The translations under genes and the position numbers were made by a program. Positions 57,901 to 64,000 of a stretch of DNA of 64,000 bases are shown here, in pieces (within the stretch, counting starts at the first letter, position 1; the number at the start of each line of letters is the position of its first letter). Source of the stretch: Cristatella mucedo (taxonomy: Eukaryota; Bryozoa; Phylactolaemata; Cristatellidae); the NCBI GenBank assembly GCA_009760855.2, contig WPIO01000092.1, positions 994,501-1,058,500 on the forward strand, in the 5' to 3' direction. The notes under the pieces were generated by a model. That model saw only the letters and a list, made by a program, of their open reading frames with translations, was not told where the DNA came from and searched no databases.

Positions 57901-58034
57901 TGGAATGAAGCTACCATTGGCACACATGATCATCTTTATTATAGGCACTTCCTGGTGTCAGAGAGTACCTGGCTACACCTGCTTGCACCGCCCTGCCACT
58001 ATTCGGCAAGAGTGCCTTTTGGGGAAACGTCTAA
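39938..58034 (+). CDS. Mu-class glutathione S-transferase, gene C (complete, 8 exons)
   Basis: Exons 39938-39973, 48995-49070, 53763-53827, 55114-55195, 55582-55682, 55876-55971, 56191-56301 and 57945-58034 give 218 codons plus TAA with no stop or frameshift. Tyr7, Trp46, Lys50, Asn59-Leu60, Ser73 and Tyr116 are kept, as is the capping box LTTSD. Copy-specific changes are clustered: Pro43 for Arg43, and IVENLRL where A and B have IDGDLKL, next to the cis-Pro loop and close to the glutathione site. The tail is PLFGKSAFWGNV (Gly210). Intron 1 (9.0 kb) and intron 2 (4.7 kb) are expanded by LINEs, SINEs and LTR elements absent from gene B. Intron 4 (386 bp) holds an L2-B piece. The intact frame argues that it is functional. 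Confidence 0.95.
40496..40680 (+). mobile_element. SINE1 (tRNA-derived), intact
   Basis: Head GCCGTGATGGCACACTAGG (A-box region), perfect B box GGTTCGATTCC, a CACGACCTCGG/CCGAGGTCGTG inverted repeat between them, and a TTTAATTTAATTTAATT tail. Confidence 0.85.
40718..40858 (-). mobile_element. SINE2, antisense
   Basis: Reverse strand: CTGTTTTGGCCCAGTGGTTT head, B box GGGTTCGTGCCCC, tail to ACACAAATAAATT. Confidence 0.7.
40859..41161. other. Unassigned G/C-rich segment in intron 1 of gene C
   Basis: Contains a stop-free stretch ending GGAG before a GTGAGT donor-like site (41095). I see no matching acceptor, no homology, and no equivalent in gene B. Confidence 0.3.
41162..41345 (+). mobile_element. 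SINE1 (tRNA-derived), intact
   Basis: Same head, hairpin and B box as 40496-40680, with a TTTATTTTTATTTAT tail. Confidence 0.85.
41430..41530 (-). mobile_element. L2-A tail, antisense
   Basis: AAAGCGCCCTCAGAGAACTC and CTAGGTGCTTTACATTTGC. Confidence 0.75.
41531..42498. other. Intron 1 of gene C, unassigned
   Basis: No exon is seen. About 42100-42480 may be an eroded upstream part of a LINE (reads like an endonuclease-to-RT linker), but no motif is definite. Confidence 0.3.
42499..44253 (+). mobile_element. SINE1 split by an L2-A insertion
   Basis: The left part 42499-42625 has the SINE1 head and B box. The right part 44205-44253 resumes at the matching SINE1 position (CTATCGTCATACAAAAGAAG). 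The break is filled by L2-A. Confidence 0.75.
42626..44204 (+). mobile_element. L2-A LINE inserted in SINE1, with 7-bp target duplication
   Basis: AAAAACT lies at both edges (42619-42625 and 44205-44211). The RT is readable in pieces: LVLLDLSAAFDTIDH, VLGPVLFTVYTLPL, CFADDTRLYC, LVQNSAARLVCREHGSY. A TGA at 42982, a lesion in the GVPQGS motif and several frameshifts disable it. It ends with the family hairpin and ATTATTAATATTATT. Confidence 0.85.
45239..45411 (-). mobile_element. L2-A 3' end, antisense, nested in sense L2-A
   Basis: ATTAATAATAAAAGCACAGTTG, then CCCTCAGAGAACTTAATCTC and TAGCATGCTCAATAAACAAC. Confidence 0.75.
46013..46242 (+). repeat. 5' LTR of element 1
   Basis: 230 bp. It has diverged more from its 3' partner than the LTR pair of element 2, implying an older insertion. 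Confidence 0.85.
46386..46877 (+). CDS. Repeat-peptide ORF of LTR element 1
   Basis: 163 codons. It begins with a hydrophobic stretch (MYIFMFLAFGAITFAVTF), then a charged helical region (EAIAQKRLEFEAEKARLL), then Glu/Ala-Pro repeats (AEPAETPVEPAEAMAE) and heptads (TSGRETA, ASGRVTA). A TAG ends it mid-repeat; the heptads resume in another frame at 46900-47080 (AASGRET, AVSAREE, ALSTREE). The original protein was therefore longer. The start codon is uncertain. No known domain is recognised; a Gag-like structural role is only a hypothesis. Confidence 0.4.
   Translation: MYIFMFLAFGAITFAVTFHDVEEEDYAQLRETLVKVLASSEGEERLWRSDLQSARKAEAIAQKRLEFEAEKARLLRWDLVNAGRTEEADKSNRKRQRQMHTVCRATKAEPAETPVEPAEAMAETVADPAETASTSEAAVSGTEAATSGRETAASGRVTAASGS
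46797..47070 (+). repeat. 21-bp tandem repeats in element 1
   Basis: Units such as GCAGCGTCCGGCAGCGAGAC plus G, diverged, each coding seven residues. There is a phase break at 46860-46920. Confidence 0.8.
47187..47726 (+). CDS. Downstream open frame in LTR element 1
   Basis: 179 codons overlapping the end of the repeat frame and stopping 78 bp before the 3' LTR. It contains VSETPVEEARQVCAKRPK. It could be the C-terminal part of the same protein after a frameshift. Function unknown. Confidence 0.3.
   Translation: MNHPLRRQARRSPKRHTRYLPSCRGTAEEWQQDMVAYSDLVSVSELLVVATREKPAEDVSETPVEEARQVCAKRPKVMAQEWPTELIKAFVQEPRLEPSASLATCNATAIEVQNALAGVRANAWKPRVVAETGPVFETGGVAGSCMARAMHSRQVSKRRAFTCHLRAPLPCPVPDENAG
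47805..48031 (+). repeat. 3' LTR of element 1
   Basis: 227 bp, preceded by AGATCAAGCGGGAA (a weak polypurine tract). Confidence 0.85.
48412..48650 (+). mobile_element. L2-A internal fragment
   Basis: Matches the post-motif-C segment of 13340-15299 (GGTTCTGCCATCATATC), very degraded. Confidence 0.6.
48995..49070 (+). CDS. Gene C exon 2
   Basis: 76 bp, LAQPIRLLLHYVGQEFED, then KLYGQGDG. Acceptor TTCTTAG, donor GTATGG. Confidence 0.95.
49167..49915 (+). mobile_element. L2-A LINE 3' third, gene C-specific
   Basis: Inserted 96 bp after exon 2, between GTCACCATCAGGGTGA and AAAGGCATTTAAAGAG. These two are contiguous in gene B (about 26008-26048). Confidence 0.85.
49916..50840. other. Intron 2 of gene C aligning with intron 2 of gene B
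   Basis: About 50300-50720 matches 26390-26780 (GGCTGTCAG.ATAAAAT and CAGACAAACAGCAGTG blocks). No exon. Confidence 0.6.
50876..51299 (-). mobile_element. Solo LTR, family D, copy 2, nested in the LTR of element 3
   Basis: Flanked by GAGTC (50871-50875) and AAGTC (51300-51304), a 5-bp duplication with one mismatch. Homologous to 11961-12379 over its length, including the TATAAAG box. Confidence 0.7.
52032..52523 (-). CDS. Repeat-peptide ORF of LTR element 3
   Basis: 163 codons rich in Ser, Glu and Val. Segments VEVAKSTREND, VSAAKHSSENI, FAVESTRTS and VSVQSTEEH recur at roughly 9-11 residue spacing. No enzyme motif is seen. Composition is like the repeat ORF of element 1. Confidence 0.35.
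   Translation of the reverse strand: MNYGQHVTASSGESIVACDRAQAARESDVSAVKSSIKSVVEHPGDKERPREQRLGLGEKRRERLGDREHSGSSSAQSTVEHRERAASCNAILSCDEAQATGESVEVAKSTRENDVSAAKHSSENIFAVESTRTSVSVQSTEEHNQTTRLTRWSGTQRTKRPYL
52839..53109 (-). pseudogene. Possible RNase H-like relic in LTR element 3
   Basis: The reverse strand shows a DLDGTPI / LLTLEKAVARLK / HFALVYLGDHTIHV order that loosely recalls the Ty3-type RNase H region (asset-SR-L, Y-TTEKE-LA, FR-YL-G-F-V-TDH). The key acidic residues cannot be assigned, so this is weak. Confidence 0.25.
53110..53399 (-). repeat. 5' LTR of element 3
   Basis: 290 bp. It shares GGACGTGA and the ACATATACGAGC block with 51306-51581. Confidence 0.7.
53763..53827 (+). CDS. Gene C exon 3
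   Basis: 65 bp, PEFSPEAWLKEKHSLGLPLPN. Pro43 replaces Arg43. Donor GTAAGT. Confidence 0.95.
53828..55113 (+). other. Intron 3 of gene C
   Basis: No exon. Its ends match intron 3 of A and B. The TTGAGTTTGGTCCTA..CGAAACGC block occurs twice (about 54210-54260 and 54655-54685), an internal duplication. Confidence 0.5.
55114..55195 (+). CDS. Gene C exon 4
   Basis: 82 bp, LPYYIVENLRL then TESNAI. Donor GTAGGT. Confidence 0.95.
55262..55545 (+). mobile_element. L2-B 3' end inside intron 4 of gene C
   Basis: Sense fragment (CCTGAGCTGCTACTTCCATG, YRMRTESC block, GTTACAGACGGAGATAG) ending about 36 bp before exon 5. It replaces part of the intron seen in A and B. Confidence 0.8.
55582..55682 (+). 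CDS. Gene C exon 5
   Basis: 101 bp, starts VGSSEHEKTVNDML and ends IAYNPNF. The acceptor TTTTCGTTCAG survives the nearby LINE insertion. Confidence 0.95.
55876..55971 (+). CDS. Gene C exon 6
   Basis: 96 bp, [15 protein letters not shown], ends WFAGDQ. Confidence 0.95.
56191..56301 (+). CDS. Gene C exon 7
   Basis: 111 bp, [18 protein letters not shown]. It ends VAYFERFQ where A and B have VAYCERFQ. Confidence 0.95.
56698..56833 (+). mobile_element. SINE2 in intron 7 of gene C, first of a pair
   Basis: GAGCTGGTTTCGTCCAGCAG head, B box GGGCTCGAGCCCC, L2-A-like tail. Confidence 0.75.
56839..56985 (+). mobile_element. SINE2 in intron 7 of gene C, second of a pair
   Basis: Head GCCGAGCTGGTTGGACCCAG, B box GGGTTCGAGCCCC, tail GTTCTTTTAGGGCGCTGTAC. 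The pair sits where gene B reads straight through (CGGCAT|ACGTATATTTG). Confidence 0.8.
57188..57535 (+). mobile_element. L2-B 3' end in intron 7 of gene C
   Basis: Sense fragment from CCATTCCTGCGCTTAAAGAC to the TTGCAGACGGAGGTATATAC terminus. Absent from the aligned region of gene B. Confidence 0.8.
57945..58034 (+). CDS. Gene C exon 8 (terminal coding exon)
   Basis: 90 bp with TAA. ALPGVREYLATPACTALP, then LFGKSAFWGNV. Acceptor ATTATAG. Confidence 0.95.
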   Translation, partial: ALPGVREYLATPACTALPLFGKSAFWGNV

Positions 58035-58107
58035 AGCTGCCCGTCATGGTAGTTCTCGGCAGTGGTTCATAGTTGTGTTAATGGCAATTGCACCAGTACG
58101 GCATAGA

Positions 58108-58113
58108 AATAAA
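58108..58113 (+). terminator. Poly(A) signal of gene C
   Basis: AATAAA 74 bp past the stop in a 3' UTR closely matching that of gene B (AAATAAACTGTTCATATAGG). Confidence 0.75.
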
Positions 58114-58559
58114 CTGTTCATATAGGTGTTTAAGATGTTTTTGTACTTCGTGATGAGATGCACTGGCCTATGATGCTAAAAACATAACGACCAGTTGATA
58201 CAAATTCTTAATTTATACGGCTACCTGTATGTATCTGCAGAAGAACCTTAGTGGCTATCACTTTAAATTGCATTGGGTAATGAGCTGCAAGACTGTAACC
58301 CGTGGCATGAGTCTTGTAGTTTGAGCACCTTATCCCATGTTATGAACCTGTGGCAACATGAAAAGGTTAGTTGATTCAACAGCCTCATTTATATAGCGAT
58401 GTAAAACCTTTCGTAGCTATCTGACAAGCCAGTGGGCAATAACGCATTGCCCGAGTCCTTACTCAAACTCTTGATCTATTAAAAAACTCGACTATTGCTG
58501 CATTTAGTGGGTCCTTGTGATTTTCCCTTCGTTTGTACATTCCTGTTTACACTGTGGGT

Positions 58560-58742
58560 GAGCCGTGATGGCACACTAGGTAAGGTGGTTGCTTTCACGA
58601 CCTCGGTCCCGAGGTCGTGGGTTCGATTCCTACGGTGGGCGATTCTTTATCGCCACTGCAAGCGGTGGTGATAGCCATAAAGGCTCTTCTGTCGCTATAC
58701 AAGAAGAGGCTGTTTAATCAGCTAGGATTTATTTATTTAATT
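58560..58742 (+). mobile_element. SINE1 (tRNA-derived), intact, in the 3' flank of gene C
   Basis: Full head, CACGACCTCGG/CCGAGGTCGTG arms, and B box GGTTCGATTCC. The equivalent flank of gene B lacks it. Confidence 0.85.
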
Positions 58743-58799
58743 ACTGCGCCTGCTATTGCGGATTTTACCATCTATCATTTGATAGTGATTCCTATACAG

Positions 58800-58872
58800 C
58801 ATCTGGAAAGTGCCTATAGAAGAGATTCAGTTTGCTGATGGCACTATACCAATGTATTATCATTATTATTAT
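58800..58872 (+). mobile_element. L2-A-like tail
   Basis: CTATAGAAGAGATTCAGTTTGC..GGCACTATACCAATGTATTAT and ATT repeats. Confidence 0.65.
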
Positions 58873-59529
58873 TGACCGGAAAAAACCTAGATCTTAGCCC
58901 AAAGGAAGGTGGCACTTCAGGGTTGTGAAATCCAGCAATGCATCAGCAGGTTCTTATCGGCCGAGTCGTAACGCTGAGAGGGTAGGGCAAGGTAAGTGGT
59001 TGCAGCTAATTATCCATGTCGCGTGTTCGAATTTAGCAGCATACACATTTTTTTAGCCAATTCAAAGAAAGCTTGATGGCTGGAAATGTGCTGTCAGTGC
59101 AGCATATTTTACAAGAGTCAATTTCTATCACGGCTTCAAGTTATAGTTGAGCGATTGGATTAAACGGATAGCAGTACGCCAAGATTGGCTTTGAAATAAG
59201 TTTGAGTGACTGAATTAAACAGAAGTTCTATTAAGCGAAGGTCCTATTTAGAAGAAGGTCACATGTTAGGAAATGCATCATGTCGTCTCACTTTAGATTT
59301 CTGTGATATGACGATGGTCAAGTGGCAGTGATAATATGGTCGGATTCTATATGTCACTTACAAAAGTGCAAATTGCATTTTCCGAAGTAGTCTTCAGATC
59401 GAACATTGTTCATGATGTTTTTCTGAGCACTGAGGCTGTTAGCTGATCTATTAGTTGCTAATGGTTCTTAAATTTTCCTTTATCTGACATAGTAAAGCTC
59501 TCGGCTATTCATCCACTAAAAAAAGCAGA
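58873..59529. other. 3' flank of gene C, unassigned
   Basis: No gene is seen. A weak tRNA-like segment (CGTGTTCGAATTTAGC) near 59030 may be an eroded SINE. Confidence 0.35.
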
Positions 59530-59935
59530 AGTATTTTGTATGCACGGATGTATCTTTGTCTGTGACTCCGAGGTTGAAAGAGCAGGTAGGTTTCACGTTC
59601 GAGTTTTTTATCTCATGATTTCGAAGCCTGAGCATCTTTTGGTGCGAAAATGGCATCAGGATGCACCATCTCACGCAGCTAGAGAAAGGGAGAAGTCTGC
59701 CCGAGGCATAAGGGCAGTGGAGGATTCGACTCGCACGGAGGTAGCAAAGCATAAGGGCTAGAAATGATGTGCCACAGTCGGCAGTGGGAGAGACGTCGTT
59801 GGTTAAGATTGGTGGAAGGGAGTTCAACAGTATAGGACCCGCAGAGATACAGCTTCTGTCACCAAAGGTCCATAAGCGTGGGAATGGAACAGTTAACATA
59901 TTGCGATAGAGGACCCAAAGGTACACCGTGGCTTA
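59530..59935 (-). mobile_element. Diverged L2-B-like fragment
   Basis: The reverse strand shows VPFPRLWTFGDRSC and LLNSLPPILTNDVSPTADCG, parallel to the L2-B C-terminus (VPFLRLKTVGDRSF, LWNSLP). Confidence 0.6.
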
Positions 59936-60235
59936 AATTAGTGCAGCAGATCTGCTTACAAGGAAAAAGCAAAGTCATGGCTATGCTTCTAGGTCACAGG
60001 AAAATGTAAAAGCACGCTTTATCTTGAGTTCTAAGAAAAAATTTAGATTCTTACTTTCAGGCAGGATAGAGCATCCGTTACCATGAGCTCGCTAGGAAAT
60101 TCAGATACGAATTTCAGAAAAGCAAATATGTAGTGACTGTTTATACGCCAGTGTCCTGCTGAACTCAGGACTAGCCATGTCTGGAGAAGTACAGTACTAC
60201 TCTTTCAGGCATTTGGCAAAAGCCCTGTTTAAAAA

Positions 60236-60395
60236 AGGTTAGCTGATTAAACAGCCGTATTTGGATAGCGAAGAAGACCCTTGACGGCGATCACCAGCAC
60301 TAGCAGTGGGCTATAAAGAGTCGCCCACTACATGAATCGAGGTCACGACCTGGATCGCGAAAAGCGAGCACTTTAACTCCAGGGCTGAGATACAG
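60236..60395 (-). mobile_element. SINE1, older copy shared with the gene B flank
   Basis: TTAGCTGATTAAACAGCCG tail edge. CCCTTGACGGCGATCACCAG matches the copy at 33285-33428. Confidence 0.6.
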
Positions 60396-60835
60396 GGACA
60401 GCTCAGGTTTAAATAGTCATACTCGTATTTGTGCATGTACGGGTCATGCGAATAACTGAGATCCATTGCGACCGACCAGCCATGACTTACCAGCCATATC
60501 CAAAGCAAGGATCAGTCTACTGTGGTTTAAATTCCACTCTACAGACAAGCGTGTTCAGGAATTACTGACCGAATTTCACGAAACTGCGATTTCACGTTCT
60601 CATGCAAATGCCTTCAATGGTCGAGCCAGCCAGTGGTCCGGAACTTTTGGACTGCAATCCGCCCACCATTTCCAAAATCAGCTTCGCGAAGCTGCGGTTT
60701 TACTTGAGCATTGTATACAAATTACCACGCTTCGGGTTTGGTAAGGATCCGTTTGTCGTAATCACTCATGCGAGCAGGTTAGCTTGACCACTGAAAGGGG
60801 AAATAAGTCACTTGAGCATGACACTTAGCTATCGA
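60396..60835. other. Duplicated 3' flank of gene C
   Basis: Aligns with about 33470-33790 downstream of gene B, which places one edge of the duplication unit at least 2.6 kb past the gene end. No gene is seen. Confidence 0.5.
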
Positions 60836-60930
60836 TAATGCCTCATTTGCAGCAGATGTAAAGTGGCTAGAATAAGATTATTTCTCTGAGGGCACTATTA
60901 CAAATGTATTATTATTATTATTATTATGAA
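60836..60930 (+). mobile_element. L2-A tail
   Basis: GCAGATGTAAAGTGGCTAG..TCTGAGGGCACTATTAC and ATT repeats. Confidence 0.7.
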
Positions 60931-61904
60931 GATGTAACACATTTATAAATATTAATTTATTATTTGGAAGTCTGAACTGATAGAGACTCCTAGTGAGTGA
61001 TTTTGTATTCGAAGAGAGGGGGTAATTTGACGAGTCGTGTTACAAAAAACCAGAGGTTGTTTTCTTCAAATTTGGTTTTTGAATATCTCACCGACTCCAG
61101 CGAACACGATGGCGCGTTCGGGGCCTTGCAGATTTGCATTAATGCCCGGACAGTAGGCTGTAAGAGTGACTAAACGCTATGATGTACGCAGCTTCTTTAA
61201 CTTAGGAAGCAAGGTTAAATTGGGAATTGAAATCGAAATTGCACGCTGCTGCTTAATTTAGAAATCGCAGGTTGAATTTAAGTTCGAAAGTGCCGGGCCC
61301 GCGTGGTTGGGCCGGACCCGCGGAAGGAATTCGCATGAGAAAGCGCACGAGCGGATGCATGAAATTTGGTCACTGAACCTGGAATGCTGTTGTATACAGT
61401 GGGAATCGAAACAGCAGTTGCGCAAGTGATTGTTTTTTCAAGTATCGGGTGGATTGCTGTTATCAAAGACCCGTATGAACAGGTATTGTTATCTCCATCT
61501 GCAACGGCATGCGGTCACGAAGATTAGTGAATGTACGATTGACAGTTGTATTTGATGATCTTAGAAAATCCAGTGTGCTAAGCCAACACACTTCATCCCA
61601 CACAAGCAAGCAAGAGAGTAGAGGTGGTGCATTCATCAACATCTGAGACGGCGAACCGGTAGCCTCAATTTTTCTACCCATCACTACTCTTATCTGGGGA
61701 GCTTGGTGATTCCTCAATCTGGCCCAGGTTCTGGCTGGTTAAGCTTTGTATTTGTGTGTGTCAGGCGGCTATCACGGACCTTTGGCCTTGTGGTCATGGC
61801 TGCCAAATCTATTAGAAGTTGTGTGTGTCGAGTTGGCACCAATTACATGCATTTACGGGCCATATTGTGTGGCATTTATGACCAGCCGTTTATCACCTGG
61901 CAGC
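60931..61904. other. Unassigned spacer
   Basis: No gene is seen. A short G/C palindrome-like segment (GGGCCCGCGTGGTTGGGCC) lies near 61294. Confidence 0.35.
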
Positions 61905-61995
61905 ATCCTGCTTCCTTTGCAGCAAATGTAAAGCGCCTAGAACGAGATTGAGTTCTCTGAGGGTGCTATACCAAATTTATTATTATTATTATTAA
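61905..61995 (+). mobile_element. L2-A tail
   Basis: TTTGCAGCAAATGTAAAGCG, CTGAGGGTGCTATACC and (ATT)n. Confidence 0.75.
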
Positions 61996-62555
61996 GAGAA
62001 AATGCCAACATAGCTGAGCCAGAGGACAGTCGATAACTAAGCTGCTCAGAAATAAAGAAACAAAAAAGACTTAAAAGTTGTTTTTATGATCTGTGCCAAA
62101 AATGCACGCTACTGATAAATTTTTATGCACGATTACTAAAGCAATAAGTCAAAAGTTACTAAAGTAAAAGCAGAAGGGCTCAACTTTTTTATCTGTGTCC
62201 TTGCAAAAAGCCGAGCGGATTTTATTTGGAGGGAGATTTTTTATGGCCTGCTCTAGGACTTTGACACACGACCTCGATTCCGAAATGCGCCTGCTTAGGA
62301 TTGGTCTAAGCAGTAACAAATCAAGTCAGTAAAAAACAATCGAAAAATCGATTATTCGCTTTAGAATTCCGGAAGCTGGCAGTTCCATACACGCTGGCCG
62401 CTGCTCCGCTCTGGTGATGACACACAAATGCGGTCGAAAGGATGTTAGTGCAGCAGCTTCCACAGCACGTGAGGAATATTTGTTGTATGAAGGTTTGGAT
62501 AATTGCCGACGACCCTTACCAACCATCTTGCGCTAGTCTCATTGCTGGTGACTTG
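61996..62555. other. Unassigned spacer
   Basis: A/T-rich, no coding support. Confidence 0.35.
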
Positions 62556-63852
62556 ATGATATTAATAATCAACTTGACAAAGCTTCTTCGGAGAACTCAA
62601 TCTATTTCTAGGCGCTTAACATTTGCTGCATAAGAAACGCCATCGAATGGTGAGTGGCATCATGGTTAATGAATAACAGGGGTGACATGCACAGGCAGTT
62701 TCAGCATGCAAGTGTGCTTAGTGGCAACATGCACAGAGTCAGCATGCGCAAGCACATAAAGGACACACCCAAGGGACCCACTCAATGCTGCCACAAATAG
62801 GTGCTTTTTAAGTTCTTTTTAAATGTTTTCAAGTCAGGGAATGTCTTGACGCAAGTCAGGAGTGAGTTCCAGGTTTTTGGGGCATACGAACGAAATGCAC
62901 GGTCTTCACAGGATTAGAGGTTTGTACGAGGTATTTGTAAACCGTCAGACTCCGAAAAGCTGGTGGTACGATGCTTGGCCTGTTGGGGGAGTACATCTGA
63001 TAGATAGGCTGGAGCCAAAGAATAAAAGGGAAAAGTGAGCGACGAAACCTTGAAGTCGGTCTGTTGTTTGACCAATAGCCAGTGTAGGTCGGCGGGAAGT
63101 GGTGTGATGTGGCAACTGCGACGCTCACGACAGTCAAGCCTAGCTGCAGAGTTTTGAACCAGCTGTAATTGCCTGATTGCACATGCCGGTAGACCAGCAA
63201 GCAGTGAGTTACACAAGTCAAAACGGGATGTCACAAATGCATGAATCAACATAAATGTGGTCGCTCTATCTAAATAAGCCCGAATGTTAGTAATGTTATG
63301 TAGCTGGAAGCAGGCAGACTTGACTGTGGAGCTGATGTGGTCGTCTAAGAGAGGCCACTTTGGGACATGACACCAAGATTTCGAGCTGATTCAAAAGGAG
63401 ATCTGCTGGAAGAGCCAATTTTGAGCGTCAGCCTTTTCAATTTCTGAATCACACTGGGTTTGCCAATAACTAGAAAGTTAGTTTTATCATCGTTTAGTTT
63501 TAGAAAATTTGCTGCCATCCATACGTGGATGTCATCAATACATGCAGCAAAGAAGTTGAGAGAACTCGAGGTGCTCGAAGGCTGGGAGCGATCAAAGCGA
63601 AGGTACAATTGATTGTCATCCGCATAGAAGTGAAAGCCTAGATTGTGCTTGGCAATCACATCAACAAGAGGGAGAGTATAAATCATGAAAAGAACAGGAC
63701 TTAGCACGGAGCTCTGAGGTACCACATATTTCATAGGTACCTCGGATGATCTTTGTCCATTCACGTCAATACTACGAAATCTCCCTCTGAGATATGACCT
63801 GAACCATTGCAGAGCAGTGCCAGTGATGCCCAGATGAGATGAGGCGCTAGAT
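62556..63852 (-). mobile_element. L2-A LINE, antisense, RT palm to tail
   Basis: The reverse strand reads IDVNGQRSSEVPMKYVVPQS (motif B, degraded), GFHFYADDNQLYLRFD (motif C, intact YADD), FLKLNDDKTNFLVIGKPS, LVQNSAARL, and the 3' terminus at the left end. Frameshifts separate the pieces. It breaks off 5' at the ERLSSRLG block. Confidence 0.85.
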
Positions 63853-64000
63853 TCGCAAGCAATTCACCTGAATCAGGCTTTTCAATCAGGATGGGTTAAA
63901 GACGTATACTGTGCAAGTGATTGAGTCCTAGAGCTATTTAGCCAATGAGCTGAATTGAAAACTTGATGTACCAAATCGGACAATTTAAAGAAAATACTCT
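63853..64000. other. Window end, unassigned
   Basis: No feature is seen in the last 150 bases. Confidence 0.4.

Noticed and set aside
40496-58742. True tRNA genes at the B-box sites
   Set aside because: The heads lack a foldable cloverleaf with acceptor stem and are followed by shared SINE bodies and A/T tails in many copies.
61796-61830. A fourth GST exon 1 near ATGGCTGCCAAATC
   Set aside because: It lacks the VLGYW motif and a donor at the right spacing; no other GST exons follow before the window end.

Overview
The window is eukaryotic, animal-type DNA: short exons with GT/AG introns, AATAAA poly(A) signals, LINE reverse transcriptases, tRNA-derived SINEs and long GA/TC microsatellites. 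There are no bacterial features. An invertebrate or basal-chordate genome is my best guess from the mu-class glutathione transferase (GST) family and the L2/CR1-like LINEs, but the sequence alone does not fix the species.

The only convincing host genes are three tandem plus-strand mu-class GST paralogues. Gene A (exons 4-8, 642-3094) has its first three exons upstream of the window. Genes B (19138-30750) and C (39938-58034) are complete. Every exon has the length I recall for vertebrate GSTM (36, 76, 65, 82, 101, 96, 111 bp plus a 90 bp last coding exon), giving intact 218-residue proteins. Glutathione-site residues Tyr7, Trp46, Lys50, Asn59-Leu60 and Ser73 and second-site residue Tyr116 are kept. 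The copies differ most in the last exon, which includes residue 210, the hypervariable specificity position of this class.

The rest is mobile or repetitive DNA. Two 5'-truncated LINE families occur. L2-A ends in a GCGCC..GGCGC hairpin and (ATT)n, and L2-B ends in (ACATT)n. Two tRNA-derived SINE families occur: SINE1, and SINE2, whose tail copies the L2-A 3' end. There are three pol-less LTR elements (7652-9349, 46013-48031, 50841-53399) and three solo LTRs (11961-12379, 35260-35507, 50876-51299). Many are nested, and several have readable target-site duplications. Introns and 3' flanks of A, B and C still align, so insertions present in only one copy can be ordered relative to the gene duplications.

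Layout: 1-3175 gene A; 3176-19137 spacer with L2-B, LTR element 2, a solo LTR, a near-complete L2-A RT segment and TC microsatellites; 19138-30820 gene B; 30821-39937 spacer with an L2-in-L2 nest, a solo LTR in L2-B, and SINEs; 39938-58113 gene C, with 9 kb intron 1 and 4.7 kb intron 2 packed with insertions; 58114-64000 flank with SINEs, LINE tails and an antisense L2-A copy.

The most unusual signal is that LTR elements 1 and 2 each carry in-frame 21-bp arrays encoding heptad-repeat peptides, and element 3 has a related repetitive frame, in place of a recognisable polymerase.
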